From Holophagales bacterium (lineage in GTDB: Bacteria; Acidobacteriota; Thermoanaerobaculia; Multivoradales; Multivoraceae), in assembly GCA_009843505.1 (NCBI GenBank), contig VYDI01000019.1:64501-128500 (forward strand): a stretch of DNA of 64,000 bases, written 5' to 3'. Position 1 is the stretch's first letter; every line of letters starts with the position of its first letter. A program made the position numbers and the translations under genes. The notes under the pieces were generated by a model. It worked only from the letters and a program-made list of their open reading frames with translations. It made no database searches and was not told the origin of the DNA. Below are positions 1 through 8,819 of the stretch, in pieces.

Positions 1-488
1 TCGCCCCGACTCTCCATGACGGCGAACAGGGAGGCGCGCGCGGCGTCGAACCTGTGACCCCACAAGAAGGGCGCCCGAGCCAGAATGTCGGCAACCATCC
101 GGTTTCCGGACACCGGTAGCAGTTCGTCGCGCCACGTCTCGAAAAGGGGTCGAAGCACCGCCCGAACAGCGCTTCGGCCCGGCGCGCCCTCGCTTCCGAA
201 CAGAAGCACAACGAGTTGTCTCAGCAGGGCCTGCGGCAGCCGGTCGTCACGCGCGGGCCGTACCAGCGCCGGCGGAACCCGGAGGACGCCGCCCGCATCG
301 ACCCGAAGCTCCTCCCAGGCCTCGAGTCGCCACCCGGCCGCCCGCACATGAGCCAGCAGGGCCGCGCCCTGAAGCAGGTACGCCGCCCGGTCGCGATCGG
401 TCGCGACGACCTCGTTCAGATCGGTGGAACGCACACCCTCGGGAACCGGCCGAAGCGCCTGGTGACGGATACGGAGAACGCGTTTCAT
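1..488 (-). CDS. Hypothetical protein, 3' part outside the window
   Basis: The frame is open from the ATG at 488 to the left edge of the window, giving 162 codons without a stop. The ATG overlaps the aroA stop as ATGA, so it is almost certainly translated after aroA in one transcript. The product starts MKRVLRIRHQALRPVPEGVR and is rich in Arg, Leu and Ala. No signal peptide, membrane segment or recognisable catalytic motif is visible. I do not recognise the family. Codon use (G or C in most third positions) matches the real genes around it. Confidence 0.7.
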   Translation of the reverse strand, partial: MKRVLRIRHQALRPVPEGVRSTDLNEVVATDRDRAAYLLQGAALLAHVRAAGWRLEAWEELRVDAGGVLRVPPALVRPARDDRLPQALLRQLVVLLFGSEGAPGRSAVRAVLRPLFETWRDELLPVSGNRMVADILARAPFLWGHRFDAARASLFAVMESRG

Positions 489-1810
489 CGCCGGATCCCC
501 GAAAGCTCCCGCCAGAAGCCCGGGTAGGACTTGTCGACGACCTCCGGATGCCGAATCGAGAGGCCTCCCCGGCGCATTCCCACCAGGGCCATGCTCATCG
601 CGATCCGGTGGTCGTCGTAGGTGTCGATCGGGATGCGCGCCGAGCCCGGCGTCGCGACGAGGCCGGGATTGCCTTCGATCCGCAGGCCGTCCGTCAGCTC
701 GTCGACGGCCACGCCGGCGCGCCGCAACCCGGCCGCCACCGCGGCCAGACGGTCGCTCTCCTTGATCCTCAGGTGCGCCACGTTGCGAATCGAGGTCGTG
801 CCGTCGGCGAAGGCCGCCGCGGCGGCGAGCGTCGGCGCCTGGTCCGGCATCGCCGAGAGGTCGCAGTCGAGCGCTGTCAGGCCGCCGTCGGCTTCCACCC
901 GGATCTCCTCCTCCGTCGCCCGCACGCTGGCGCCCATGCGCTCTAGTAGCCCCCGGACGGCGCGGGCCCCGTGGGACGCCCCGGGCGTGTGCCCTCGACG
1001 ACATACGGAGCCGCCGCTTATCGGGGCCGCCGCCGCGGGATAGGCGGCGGCCGAATCGTCACCCGCGACGCGATAGCGACCGTTTACCGGTTCGGGCCTG
1101 CGCGGTTCCACTCGGAACTCGCGGGCCTCGCCGTCCCGGCGCACCTCTACCGGAGCGCCGAAATCGGCCATGACTTCGAGAGTTGTGTCCACATACGGAC
1201 TAGAGACGAGAACCGGCGCCAGGAGTTCGATCGGGCCCTCGGCAGCGAGCGCCGCCATCAGCAACGCGGACACGTACTGGCTCGATTCACCGGCGTCGAT
1301 TTCGACCCGGCCGCCAGCCAGTCTTCCGCCCCGGACACGAACCGGGGCGCAGCCCGGCCGGCCGAGTTCGTCGATCTCGGCGCCGAGCCGCCGCAGGGCC
1401 GCGACCAGAGGGCCGATCGGCCGTTCCCGGAGCCGGGGGGAGCCGTCCAGAATCCACTCGCCCGGGGTCACCGCGCAGCTCGCGACCAGCAACCTCAGCA
1501 GCGTCCCGGCGCTCCGGCAATCGAGCCGCACGGCATCTTCAGGACCGTCCCCCCGCCCCGGTTCCACCCGGAGTTCCGAGTCCGAAACGGAACGGAGGCG
1601 CCAGCCCATCGCCACCAGCACGGCCCGGAAGGCCGAGATGTCGTCAGCGTCCAGGAGGTTCTCGATCGTCACCGGTTGCCGCCCGATCAGCGCCAGGTTC
1701 AGGGCCCGGTGCGAGATGCTCTTCGAACCGGGTGGCTCGACCACGCCCGAAACCCCCGCGGCACGGCGGACCGGGTATGGGTCGGGAAGTGAATCCGTCA
1801 GCCCAGCCAC
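485..1810 (-). CDS. aroA: 3-phosphoshikimate 1-carboxyvinyltransferase (EPSP synthase)
   Basis: This enzyme joins shikimate 3-phosphate and phosphoenolpyruvate to form EPSP, the sixth step of the chorismate pathway, in the cytoplasm. The 441-residue length is normal. Residues 27-37 read PGSKSISHRAL, the N-terminal substrate-binding loop of the family. DGSPRLRERP, LRIKESDR and YDDHRIAMSMAL follow in the expected order, and the C-terminus has the KSYPGFW element. The start is a GTG; it overlaps the end of lpxH by 13 bp. It lies in a minus-strand run with lpxH, mrp and plsC. The usual GNAGT segment is here CRSAGT, a mild variation. Confidence 0.95.
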   Translation of the reverse strand: MAGLTDSLPDPYPVRRAAGVSGVVEPPGSKSISHRALNLALIGRQPVTIENLLDADDISAFRAVLVAMGWRLRSVSDSELRVEPGRGDGPEDAVRLDCRSAGTLLRLLVASCAVTPGEWILDGSPRLRERPIGPLVAALRRLGAEIDELGRPGCAPVRVRGGRLAGGRVEIDAGESSQYVSALLMAALAAEGPIELLAPVLVSSPYVDTTLEVMADFGAPVEVRRDGEAREFRVEPRRPEPVNGRYRVAGDDSAAAYPAAAAPISGGSVCRRGHTPGASHGARAVRGLLERMGASVRATEEEIRVEADGGLTALDCDLSAMPDQAPTLAAAAAFADGTTSIRNVAHLRIKESDRLAAVAAGLRRAGVAVDELTDGLRIEGNPGLVATPGSARIPIDTYDDHRIAMSMALVGMRRGGLSIRHPEVVDKSYPGFWRELSGIRR

Positions 1811-2475
1811 AGCAGTTTCCGATCATGAAACCAGGCGTCCGCAATCCGTACCTCGCCGTCACCGACGGCCCATTGGCGGGCGGCGTGAAAGTGTCCGAGC
1901 AGCAGCACGTCGTTGCCTTCGGCCAGCCGGTGCGCCGCATAGCGCCGAATGACCCCGCCCGGAATCTTCGCCTTGTGCTCGCGGTTCGTCCGCGCCAGAC
2001 CACGTTCCGTGGAAACGACGAGACGGCGGCCGACCGCTCGCGGCAGGCGGAACGTCAGCCACCGGCTCACCGCGTTCTTCGACAGGCGCCGCCAGCAGCG
2101 GTAGCGCCAGTCGCGGGGATTCAACCCGTCGCCGTGAACCGCGAGGTACTTCACGCCTTCGGCGTCGAAGCTGACTTCCCGGCCGCAGTCGTCGAAGAGG
2201 TCGCCGTAGGCGCCGTCCGCCAGAAAGAAGTCACGGTTCCCCTCGACGTAGGAGACGCGGATGCCTCGCCGCCTGAGGCCCCGGATCACGGCTGCAAGCC
2301 GTCTTATCTCGGGCGTTTCGAAGCGCAGCGATCCGATCCAGAGATGGAACAGGTCGCCGAGGAACAGCACCCGGGCACAGCGCCCGGGGTCGAGCGCGCC
2401 GAGCTGTTCGGCCAGATCCTCGCCGCTGCCCCCAGGACCACCCAGGTGGGCATCGGCGATCACGGCGACAGACAT
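1798..2475 (-). CDS. lpxH: UDP-2,3-diacylglucosamine diphosphatase, LpxH type
   Basis: A calcineurin-like metallophosphoesterase of 225 residues that cleaves UDP-2,3-diacylglucosamine to lipid X in lipid A synthesis, at the inner membrane surface. The metal-binding motifs are in order: DAH at 8-10, GDLF at 40-43, GNRD at 79-82, HGD at 114-116 and GHFH at 194-197. The FHLWIG segment after GD resembles the LpxH-specific region. I chose the ATG at 2475 because GAGGAG lies 12-17 bases upstream and because it falls just after the mrp stop; the open frame upstream runs inside mrp and is not coding. LpxH rather than LpxI or LpxG is likely from motifs but not proven. Confidence 0.85.
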   Translation of the reverse strand: MSVAVIADAHLGGPGGSGEDLAEQLGALDPGRCARVLFLGDLFHLWIGSLRFETPEIRRLAAVIRGLRRRGIRVSYVEGNRDFFLADGAYGDLFDDCGREVSFDAEGVKYLAVHGDGLNPRDWRYRCWRRLSKNAVSRWLTFRLPRAVGRRLVVSTERGLARTNREHKAKIPGGVIRRYAAHRLAEGNDVLLLGHFHAARQWAVGDGEVRIADAWFHDRKLLWLG

Positions 2476-2492
2476 GAGTTCAAACGGCTCCT

Positions 2493-3566
2493 CTAGACGA
2501 TCGTCAGAGTCGGCCGTTCCGAGGCCACCTCGAGTAGCCGCCGCTCGACCGCCGCCACGATGCCGCGGAAGATCGCCGCGTGGGGGCCGCCGGCGTCCGA
2601 GACCACGATCGGCAACCCGTCGTCGCTGCCCCGGACCAGGGCGCCGTCCAGCGGGATCGCCCCAAGGACCTCGCAGTCGAGCAACTCGGCGGTCCGCTCG
2701 ACGCCGCCGCGCTTGAAGACGTCGGTCGTCTCGCCGCAGTGGGGGCACACGAAGGTCGACATGTTCTCGACCATCCCGAGCACCGGCACCTCGACCTTGC
2801 GGAACATGGCGAGCCCCTTGCGAGCGTCGATCAGCGCCACGTCCTGCGGCGTCGAAACGATGACCGCGCCGGAGAGGGGCAGCTTCTGCGACAGCGTCAG
2901 CGCCGCGTCCCCGGTGCCGGGCGGCAGGTCGAGCAGGAGGTAGTCGAGCCGGCCCCAGTCGACGTCGCCGAGCAACTGGCCCAGCGCCTTCATCACCATG
3001 GGGCCCCGCCAGATCACGGGTGTGTCCGGATCGAGAAGGAACCCGAGCGACATGACGCGGACGCCGTGGCGCTCGAAGGGCTGGATCTTCCCGTTCACGA
3101 TCTCCGGCCGGCGGTTGATGCCGAACATCAGGGGGATGGACGGACCGTAGATGTCCGCGTCGAGCAGCCCGACCCGCAGGCCCAGGGCCGCCATCGCGGC
3201 GCTCAGGTTCGTCGCCACGGTCGACTTTCCCACGCCTCCCTTGCCGCTGGCCACCGCGACCACATGGGATACTCCCGGCAGCAGCGAAGGGTCACGCGCC
3301 GTTGCCGGCGCCGGCGCGGTCGCCACCTCGAGCGAGACCTGGACGTCGGACACGCCGTCGAGGTTCCCAACGGCATCGACGATGCGCCGTCTGATCTCCG
3401 TGGCGGCCTCCGGGTCCCGCGTCGGGACCCGCAGATCCACGACCACGTCGCCGCCGGTGACCGCGACCCGCTGGACGAAACCGAACGACACGATGTCGCG
3501 TTTCATCCCCGGGAAGGTCACGGTGCGGAGGCACTCCCGCACTCTGCTCTCGATCGCTTCAGCCAT
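2493..3566 (-). CDS. apbC: Mrp/ApbC-family iron-sulfur carrier ATPase
   Basis: A P-loop ATPase that binds and delivers [4Fe-4S] clusters to target proteins in the cytoplasm. The 357-residue product has an N-terminal MIP18/DUF59 domain (about residues 1-85), the deviant Walker A motif GKGGVGKS at 108-115, and a CPHC motif at 274-277 where the bridging cluster binds in the family. I chose the ATG at 3566 because GGGAG lies just upstream; the frame continues further but only within plsC. It overlaps the plsC stop by 8 bp and is followed by lpxH after 17 bp, so the genes are probably co-transcribed. Confidence 0.92.
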   Translation of the reverse strand: MAEAIESRVRECLRTVTFPGMKRDIVSFGFVQRVAVTGGDVVVDLRVPTRDPEAATEIRRRIVDAVGNLDGVSDVQVSLEVATAPAPATARDPSLLPGVSHVVAVASGKGGVGKSTVATNLSAAMAALGLRVGLLDADIYGPSIPLMFGINRRPEIVNGKIQPFERHGVRVMSLGFLLDPDTPVIWRGPMVMKALGQLLGDVDWGRLDYLLLDLPPGTGDAALTLSQKLPLSGAVIVSTPQDVALIDARKGLAMFRKVEVPVLGMVENMSTFVCPHCGETTDVFKRGGVERTAELLDCEVLGAIPLDGALVRGSDDGLPIVVSDAGGPHAAIFRGIVAAVERRLLEVASERPTLTIV

Positions 3567-4314
3567 CCGTTTCTCCCGTGTCCGAGGCGGTCCGGAGCCC
3601 TGCCAACCGGCCCACCTGCCGCTCGACATCGAGCATGAACGACCGCCGTCCCCGCACCCCGACGGCGGCCGGGTCGACGACCTCGCCGAAGGACAGCTCG
3701 ACGACCTGAGGCCGGACCGTCAGAGCGCCCTTGCGCCGGATGCGGCCGGTACCGCGAATGCCCACCGGCGCCACCAGGGCTCGCCCCTTCAACGCCAGCA
3801 GGAACCCGCCCCGCTGAAACGGCCTCATCCGCGGCCCGGAGCTGCGCGTCTCTTCCGGGAACACGACCAGTGACACACCGGACGCCAGCCGTTCCGTGGC
3901 GGCCGCGAACGTCTCGCCGGCCCGACTCCGGTCCTCCCGGTCCACCGGGACGAAACCGGCCGCCCTGAGCCCCCAGCCGAAGAACGGCAAACGGAACAGG
4001 CTGCGCTTGGCCAGGAAGCGGACCGGCAGGTCCAGTGTCGCCAGCAGGGCCCCGATGTCGTAGAGGCTCCGGTGGTTCGCCATGTAGACCACCGGCCGGT
4101 CGCCGATGGCTTCCCGCCACGCCGCGTGGCTACCCCCCGCGTAGCTGAGCTGGAGCCGAACACCGCTGGACCGCAGCAGGCCGCGAGCCCAGAGACGAGC
4201 CTGGACCCCGGCCCAGTCCCGGCCCGGGAACCAGGAGGCGATGGCCGCGGCGACGCCCATCACTGCGCTGCCCAGAAACAGGTAGACGTTCCCGGTCAGC
4301 GTGGCCAGCGCCAC
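3559..4314 (-). CDS. plsC: 1-acyl-sn-glycerol-3-phosphate acyltransferase (PlsC family)
   Basis: Transfers an acyl chain to lysophosphatidic acid to form phosphatidic acid, at the inner membrane. The acyltransferase motifs are present: NHRSLYD at 80-86 (the NHx4D box) and FPEETRS at 152-158, with FPGRDW and a hydrophobic stretch at about residues 8-28. The FPEETR variant replaces the commoner FPEGTR. The start is uncertain: GTG at 4314 gives 251 residues, a normal length, and keeps the N-terminal membrane segment; the reading frame stays open to 4521 but the extra residues look non-coding. It is the first gene of the leftward run and is divergent from mlaE. Confidence 0.85.
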   Translation of the reverse strand: MALATLTGNVYLFLGSAVMGVAAAIASWFPGRDWAGVQARLWARGLLRSSGVRLQLSYAGGSHAAWREAIGDRPVVYMANHRSLYDIGALLATLDLPVRFLAKRSLFRLPFFGWGLRAAGFVPVDREDRSRAGETFAAATERLASGVSLVVFPEETRSSGPRMRPFQRGGFLLALKGRALVAPVGIRGTGRIRRKGALTVRPQVVELSFGEVVDPAAVGVRGRRSFMLDVERQVGRLAGLRTASDTGETDG

Positions 4315-4503
4315 CGACCACCCGCCCCGTCCTCCGCCGGGAGCTTTCGCCGTAAACTCGTTGCGCTGCGTCGTGGGGCGCAGCTTTGTGGGGTTCGTGG
4401 GGTTCCGGATCGACAAGATTCTGCTCGGTGCCGTGGATTGGCAGAAGCTACACCAAGCATCCACCACGAGGGCCGACTCCAACGCACCCTTGTCCATGGG
4501 CAG

Positions 4504-5283
4504 ATGCAACAGGCTGGACACAGGATTCTGATCGATTTCAAGGCCCCCTTGCGAGAGGTAGGCGCCATCTGGCTACTGACTACGCGCGGAATTTCCGCTC
4601 TCGTCAGCCCGCCCTACGAGTTCCGCTCATGGCTTGGTCAGATGGGACACCTCGGCGTCAGCTCGCTCGGCGTCGCCTCGGTGACCACTCTGTTCACCGG
4701 CATGGTGCTGGCCCTTCAGACCGCGTACAGCCTGCCTGAACTCGGAGTCAAGTACTACATCGGCAGCGTGGTTTCGAAGTCCTTGACCCGGGAACTGGGA
4801 CCCGTACTCGTGGCCCTCATCGTCGGCGGCCGGATCGGATCCGGAATGACCGCGGAACTCGGCACGATGAAGGTCACCGAGCAGGTCGACGCCATGCGCT
4901 CGATGGCCGCGGATCCCATAAAGAAGCTCGTCGTTCCGAAGCTGGCGGCCACACTGATCATGCTGCCCGTGCTCACGGTCCTCGGCGACCTGCTGGGCAT
5001 TCTCGGCGGCCTGTTCGTCGCTGTGAATCAGTTGAATCTCTCCGTCGGTCTGTACGTCAACGACGTCCTGCAGACCCTCACCATGGAGGACGTCTTCAAC
5101 GGCCTCGGAAAGTCGGTTTTCTTCGCCTGCTTCATTGCGATCATCGGCTGCCACAACGGCCTGACGGCCAGCGGCGGAGCCGAAGGCGTTGGGCATGCCA
5201 CCACCCGCACCGTCGTTTGGGCTTCCATCATGGTGCTGGTATCTGATTTCTTTCTGACGAAGTTGTTCCATGTCCTCGTCTGA
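4504..5283 (+). CDS. mlaE: MlaE-type ABC transporter permease
   Basis: Inner-membrane permease of an Mla-type system that moves phospholipids between inner and outer membranes. The 259-residue product has the family's five or six hydrophobic segments and the typical ELGPVLVALIVGGRIGSG segment, followed by GTMKVTEQVDAM. The ATG at 4504 gives the normal family length; the frame stays open upstream but the translation there is unlike any MlaE. Its end overlaps mlaF by 14 bp, and mlaF overlaps mlaD, so the three make one translationally coupled operon. About 190 bp separate it from the divergent plsC start; no clear promoter boxes were found there. Confidence 0.93.
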   Translation: MQQAGHRILIDFKAPLREVGAIWLLTTRGISALVSPPYEFRSWLGQMGHLGVSSLGVASVTTLFTGMVLALQTAYSLPELGVKYYIGSVVSKSLTRELGPVLVALIVGGRIGSGMTAELGTMKVTEQVDAMRSMAADPIKKLVVPKLAATLIMLPVLTVLGDLLGILGGLFVAVNQLNLSVGLYVNDVLQTLTMEDVFNGLGKSVFFACFIAIIGCHNGLTASGGAEGVGHATTRTVVWASIMVLVSDFFLTKLFHVLV

Positions 5284-6073
5284 GCCCGCCGGCAGCCGAA
5301 AACCGGCGCGGGAACCGCTCTACGTCGTGCGGGGACTCTGCCGGCGCTTCGGCGAGCGAGCCGTACTCGACGACCTGAGCTTCGAGGTTCTGCGCGGCGA
5401 ATGCCTGGTCGTGCTCGGACGTTCCGGCTCGGGAAAGAGCCTCACGCTGCGGCAACTCAACGGACTCGACCCGGCCGAGGGTGGCGAAGTGCTGTTCGAG
5501 GGCACGGACCTCGTCCAACTGACCGAGCGCGAGTTGTACGCCGTGCGCCGCCGGATCGCGATGCTGTTTCAGTCGGGCGCCCTGTTCGACTCCTTCGACG
5601 TGCTCGAGAACGTCGCTTTTCCCATTCGCGAGCACGAGCGCGCGAGCGAGGAGGAGGTGCGCGAGCGGGTAGCCGCGGCACTCGCATGGGTCGGACTGTC
5701 GGGGATCGAGGACCGGATGCCCGCGGCCCTTTCCGGCGGCATGAAGAAACGGGTCGCGCTCGCCCGCTCGCTCGTACTGGAGCCCGAGGTCGTCCTGTTC
5801 GACGAGCCGACCGCCGGGCTCGATCCGGTCACCGCGGCGACCATCTCCAGTCTGATCAGGAACACGAAAGACGAGTTCGGAACGACTTCGGTCGTGGTGA
5901 CGCACGACATTCGCCTGGCCCGCCACGTCGGCGACCGCCTCGCACTGCTTCACGACGGGCGGTTCCGGTTCCTCGGCTGCTGGGAGGAAGCGGAACAAAG
6001 CACCGACCCCGCGCTCCGGGCGTTCCTCGAGGGTCGGCTCGGCTCGGCACAGGAGGACATCGATGCAGCGTGA
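5270..6073 (+). CDS. mlaF: MlaF-type ABC transporter ATP-binding protein
   Basis: Cytoplasmic ATPase that powers the MlaE permease. The 267 residues contain Walker A GRSGSGKS at 50-57, the Q-loop LFQSGALFDS near 99-108, the family-specific signature LSGGMKKR at 154-161 and Walker B with DEPTAGLDP at 178-186, then the switch histidine in VVVTHDI. QSGALFDSF and SGGMKKRV are hallmarks of the Mla/Mce importer branch rather than ordinary exporters. It starts 14 bp inside mlaE and ends 11 bp inside mlaD. Confidence 0.95.
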   Translation: MSSSEPAGSRKPAREPLYVVRGLCRRFGERAVLDDLSFEVLRGECLVVLGRSGSGKSLTLRQLNGLDPAEGGEVLFEGTDLVQLTERELYAVRRRIAMLFQSGALFDSFDVLENVAFPIREHERASEEEVRERVAAALAWVGLSGIEDRMPAALSGGMKKRVALARSLVLEPEVVLFDEPTAGLDPVTAATISSLIRNTKDEFGTTSVVVTHDIRLARHVGDRLALLHDGRFRFLGCWEEAEQSTDPALRAFLEGRLGSAQEDIDAA

Positions 6074-7223
6074 CTCGAACACAATCAAGGTGGGTCTGAC
6101 CGTACTCGCGGCCGTCGTCGCGCTTGCCGCCTTCATCTTCGCGATCGGCGAGCAGAGCGCACTGTTCACGCCCACCAACAGCTACCGGACCATGTTCCCG
6201 AATGCCGCGGGGCTGGTCGAGGGAAACCCCGTCCAGCTGAACGGCGTGACCGTCGGCAAGGTCGACCACATCCTGCTCAGCGAAGACCCGGACAGTGAAC
6301 TGCTGGAGGTGCGGATCAGCGTCGAGCGGCGCTATGCGAACCGGCTGCGGCGAGACTCCCTGGCCCGCCTCAAGACGCTGGGCCTGCTGGGCGACAAGTA
6401 CGTGGAGATCACCTCGGGTTCGCCCGAAGCCGTCCTGCTCAATCCCGGCGACGAGATCCCGGCGGCGCTGCCGACCGACGTCGACGAACTGATCGCCAGC
6501 GGCGCGGACGTGGTCGACCATGCGGTCGTGACCGCCCGTTCCCTGTCGAACATCCTCGCCCGCATGGAACGCGGCGAAGGCCTGCTCGGCGAACTGGTCG
6601 CCGCCCGCGACGACAAGCGAGTCACCGACACGGTGATCCACACGCTCGAGTCGATCGAGCGTGTGGCCGATCAGGTCGAGGCGGGCGACGGAGTCCTCGG
6701 GCGCCTGCTCACCGACCGTGAGATGGGCGACCGGATCGCCTCTTCGATCGAGGAACTGGACGAAACCCTGAGGCTCCTGCGAGAAGGCGACGGCCTGGCG
6801 CCGGCGCTGCTGCGCGACGGTGAACTGAAGGCCCGCTTCGAGACGACCCTGGCGGACACTCAGGTTGCCGCCGCGGATCTCCGGGAAGTCACCGCCGACC
6901 TGCGCGAGGCCGACGGCCTCCTGCCCCGGCTCCTGAACGACGAGGAACTGAGCGAATCACTGACTACCGAAGTCGAACAACTCCTCAAGCGGTTGAACTC
7001 GACCCTGGACCAGGTCGCGGAGGGAGACGGCACCGCGGCCCGGCTGATCAACGACCCCGCGATCTACGAGGCGCTCGACGACCTCGTGGTCGGCATCAAC
7101 GAATCGAGGCTGCTGCGCTGGCTCGTCCGGAACCGCCAGAAGGCGGGCATCAAGAAGCGGTACCGGGACACGCAGGATGAGATCGCGGCAGCCGGGTCCG
7201 AGGATCCCGGGGAACGACCGTGA
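6063..7223 (+). CDS. mlaD: MlaD/MCE-domain lipid-binding protein
   Basis: Periplasmic substrate-binding subunit anchored by one N-terminal membrane helix (about residues 9-28). An MCE domain follows at about 38-115, including the stretch NAAGLVEGNPVQLNGVTVG. At 386 residues it is longer than E. coli MlaD (about 180); the extra C-terminal half is helical and contains five degenerate repeats of the form GDG-x-x-x-x-LL-x-D-x-E-x, beginning near GEGLLGEL, GDGVLGRL, GDGLAPAL, ADGLLPRL and GDGTAARL. Such tails in long MCE proteins are thought to build a tube or bridge across the periplasm; that role here is inference. It overlaps mlaF by 11 bp and the next gene by GTGA. Confidence 0.92.
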   Translation: MQRDSNTIKVGLTVLAAVVALAAFIFAIGEQSALFTPTNSYRTMFPNAAGLVEGNPVQLNGVTVGKVDHILLSEDPDSELLEVRISVERRYANRLRRDSLARLKTLGLLGDKYVEITSGSPEAVLLNPGDEIPAALPTDVDELIASGADVVDHAVVTARSLSNILARMERGEGLLGELVAARDDKRVTDTVIHTLESIERVADQVEAGDGVLGRLLTDREMGDRIASSIEELDETLRLLREGDGLAPALLRDGELKARFETTLADTQVAAADLREVTADLREADGLLPRLLNDEELSESLTTEVEQLLKRLNSTLDQVAEGDGTAARLINDPAIYEALDDLVVGINESRLLRWLVRNRQKAGIKKRYRDTQDEIAAAGSEDPGERP

Positions 7224-7501
7224 TCATCTGCGCGCGCTGCGGCCGGAAACGGGACGCGCTCGCCGGGCCGCCCGTGCCCGGCGCCACGGGTGAGGAGATC
7301 GCCAAGCGCGTTTGCGCCGGCTGCTGGGACGAGTGGGCGGCGATGGAGATCAAGGTGATCAACGAACTGCGCCTGAACTTCATGGATCCGGCCGCGCAGG
7401 CCACCCTCACGAGTCACATGAGGGACTTCCTCTTCCCCGGCGACGACTCCACCGTGAAACCCGGGGAACGGCTCGATTTCGACTCGATCGGTGAACCCTA
7501 G
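7220..7501 (+). CDS. YggX-like (Fe(II)-trafficking family) protein with two CxxC motifs
   Basis: A 93-residue cytoplasmic protein. The segment PPVPGATGEEIAKRV, then DEWAAMEIKVINELRLNF and MDPAAQATL, follows the pattern of the YggX family (PPxPGxxGxxIxxxVsxxAWxxWxxxQxxLINExRLNLxDPxAR), proteins linked to iron handling and oxidative damage repair. Unlike E. coli YggX it carries CARC at 4-7 and CAGC at 32-35, which could make a zinc ribbon or hold iron. The GTG start overlaps the mlaD stop as GTGA, so it is the last gene of the mla operon; why it sits there is unknown. The family assignment rests on pattern recognition only. Confidence 0.7.
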   Translation: MIICARCGRKRDALAGPPVPGATGEEIAKRVCAGCWDEWAAMEIKVINELRLNFMDPAAQATLTSHMRDFLFPGDDSTVKPGERLDFDSIGEP

Positions 7502-7534
7502 CGGCCGGCGGCGGAACGCCGCGGGTCCGACCCC

Positions 7535-8134
7535 CTACCGCCAGGGTCGGCGCGGGGGCTCGCGGATCCGGCGGAGCATCCGGCGACGCCGATTCGCCGG
7601 GTCGGCCGGGTCGTTCGAGAACAGGCGCATCACATCACCGTCACGGGCGAAGCGGTAGCGACGGGCCGGCTTCCTGCCGTTCAGCCCCTTGGCCGCGTTC
7701 TTCGCGTAGGTCCAGAGCTGGACGTCCGGGTCATCGATGTCGCGATGTTCCTCCCACTCCGTCTTCTCCGGGTCGCCGAACAGGATGTAGACCATGCCCC
7801 GGTCCGTGCGCCGGCCGAGCCGGCCGGATTCCGAGTAGCGCTTGTCCGCCTCGGCCGCGCGGACGTCGAACTGCCGCCGCAGACCCGAGTCGCGGCGACC
7901 CCAGAACTCGTCGACGAACGCGGCGGCCTCGTCGTCCGACTCCAGCAGGAGGTAGAGAGTCCGTTCCTCCTCGTCGGCGAGCTGCCCGACGGGCCCCACC
8001 AGCCAACTCGTGTAGCCGGGGCCCAGAAACGGGTTGATCAGGTCGTCCGGATGGAGCCGCTCGAGGCTGTCCGCGGCAGAGACGGCGCCGGCAGCCAGAA
8101 CACCGAACGCGAAAGCCAGGCCGAGCGGCCGCAC
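7535..8134 (-). CDS. GWxTD domain-containing exported protein
   Basis: A 199-residue protein with an N-terminal signal sequence (RPLGLAFAFGVLAAGAVSAA, cleavage probably after ASA or near residue 20). The body matches the GWxTD domain: YTSWLVGPVGQLADEEERTLYLLL, then DEAAAFVDEFWGRRDSG, and later RGMVYILFGDPEKTEWE, where the family has G-x-x-YILyGpPd. The function of the domain is not known; it is common in Acidobacteriota and Bacteroidota. The C-terminal 60 residues are basic (Arg-rich). The start is GTG. The gene begins 1 bp after the folE stop, so both are co-transcribed. Confidence 0.8.
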   Translation of the reverse strand: MRPLGLAFAFGVLAAGAVSAADSLERLHPDDLINPFLGPGYTSWLVGPVGQLADEEERTLYLLLESDDEAAAFVDEFWGRRDSGLRRQFDVRAAEADKRYSESGRLGRRTDRGMVYILFGDPEKTEWEEHRDIDDPDVQLWTYAKNAAKGLNGRKPARRYRFARDGDVMRLFSNDPADPANRRRRMLRRIREPPRRPWR

Positions 8135-8135
8135 G

Positions 8136-8762
8136 TCAACGGCCCTTCAACAGGTCCAGGAACTCCTCCCGAATCGGGCGTTCGTGGAAGATCCCCCGAA
8201 GTGCCGACGTCACGGTCCGGGCGCCCGACTTCTCCACCCCGCGCATCTCCACGCAGAGATGCCGGGCCTCGATCACGACCATCGCGCCGCGCGGCCGGAG
8301 TTCCTCTTCAAAGAAACTCACGACCTGCTCGGTGAGGCGCTCCTGGAGTTGCGGCCGCTTGGCGTAGAACTCTAGGATGCGCGCGAACTTGGACAGGCCC
8401 AGGATCTTGTCGCCGGGGACATAGGCGATGTGGGCGTGACCGTAGAAAGGCACCAGGTGGTGCGAACACATGGAGTAGAACGGGATGTCCTTCTCCATCA
8501 CCATGGCCCGGTAGTTCTCGTCGTTAGGGAAGGTCGTGACCCTCGGCTTGGTCCCCTGATCCAGTCCCCGGAACATCTCCAGGTACATCTTGGCGACCCG
8601 CTCGTGGGTGGTCGCCAGATTCGGGTCCTCCAGATCGAGACCAAGCTCGACCAGCAGCTTGCGCACCAACCCCGCGAGGCGAGCCACCCGCTCCCCATCC
8701 CGAACCGCCGGCGGACCGCTTTCGTAGGTCGAAACTCGCTCGACCGGTTCCAGAACGCGCAT
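8136..8762 (-). CDS. folE: GTP cyclohydrolase I
   Basis: Converts GTP to 7,8-dihydroneopterin triphosphate, the entry to folate and other pterins, as a cytoplasmic decamer. The 208-residue product has the zinc site: Cys99 in SMCSHHLVPF, with His101 and His102, and Cys170 in ARHLCVEMRG. The GLSKFARI segment also fits type IA. Upstream, on the other strand, lies the selenoprotein gene and then a PTPS-like gene that could use the FolE product. No strong ribosome binding site precedes the ATG at 8762. Confidence 0.96.
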   Translation of the reverse strand: MRVLEPVERVSTYESGPPAVRDGERVARLAGLVRKLLVELGLDLEDPNLATTHERVAKMYLEMFRGLDQGTKPRVTTFPNDENYRAMVMEKDIPFYSMCSHHLVPFYGHAHIAYVPGDKILGLSKFARILEFYAKRPQLQERLTEQVVSFFEEELRPRGAMVVIEARHLCVEMRGVEKSGARTVTSALRGIFHERPIREEFLDLLKGR

Positions 8763-8819
8763 CGGCGCATGCTACCGTAGTCGCTCGCGGTCAGAAACAA
8801 CGATAAGGACGGAGTCCGG

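Noticed and set aside
2476..2748. Upstream extension of lpxH
   Set aside because: The added residues come from another frame of mrp and are Arg-rich; the ATG at 2475 has a ribosome site.
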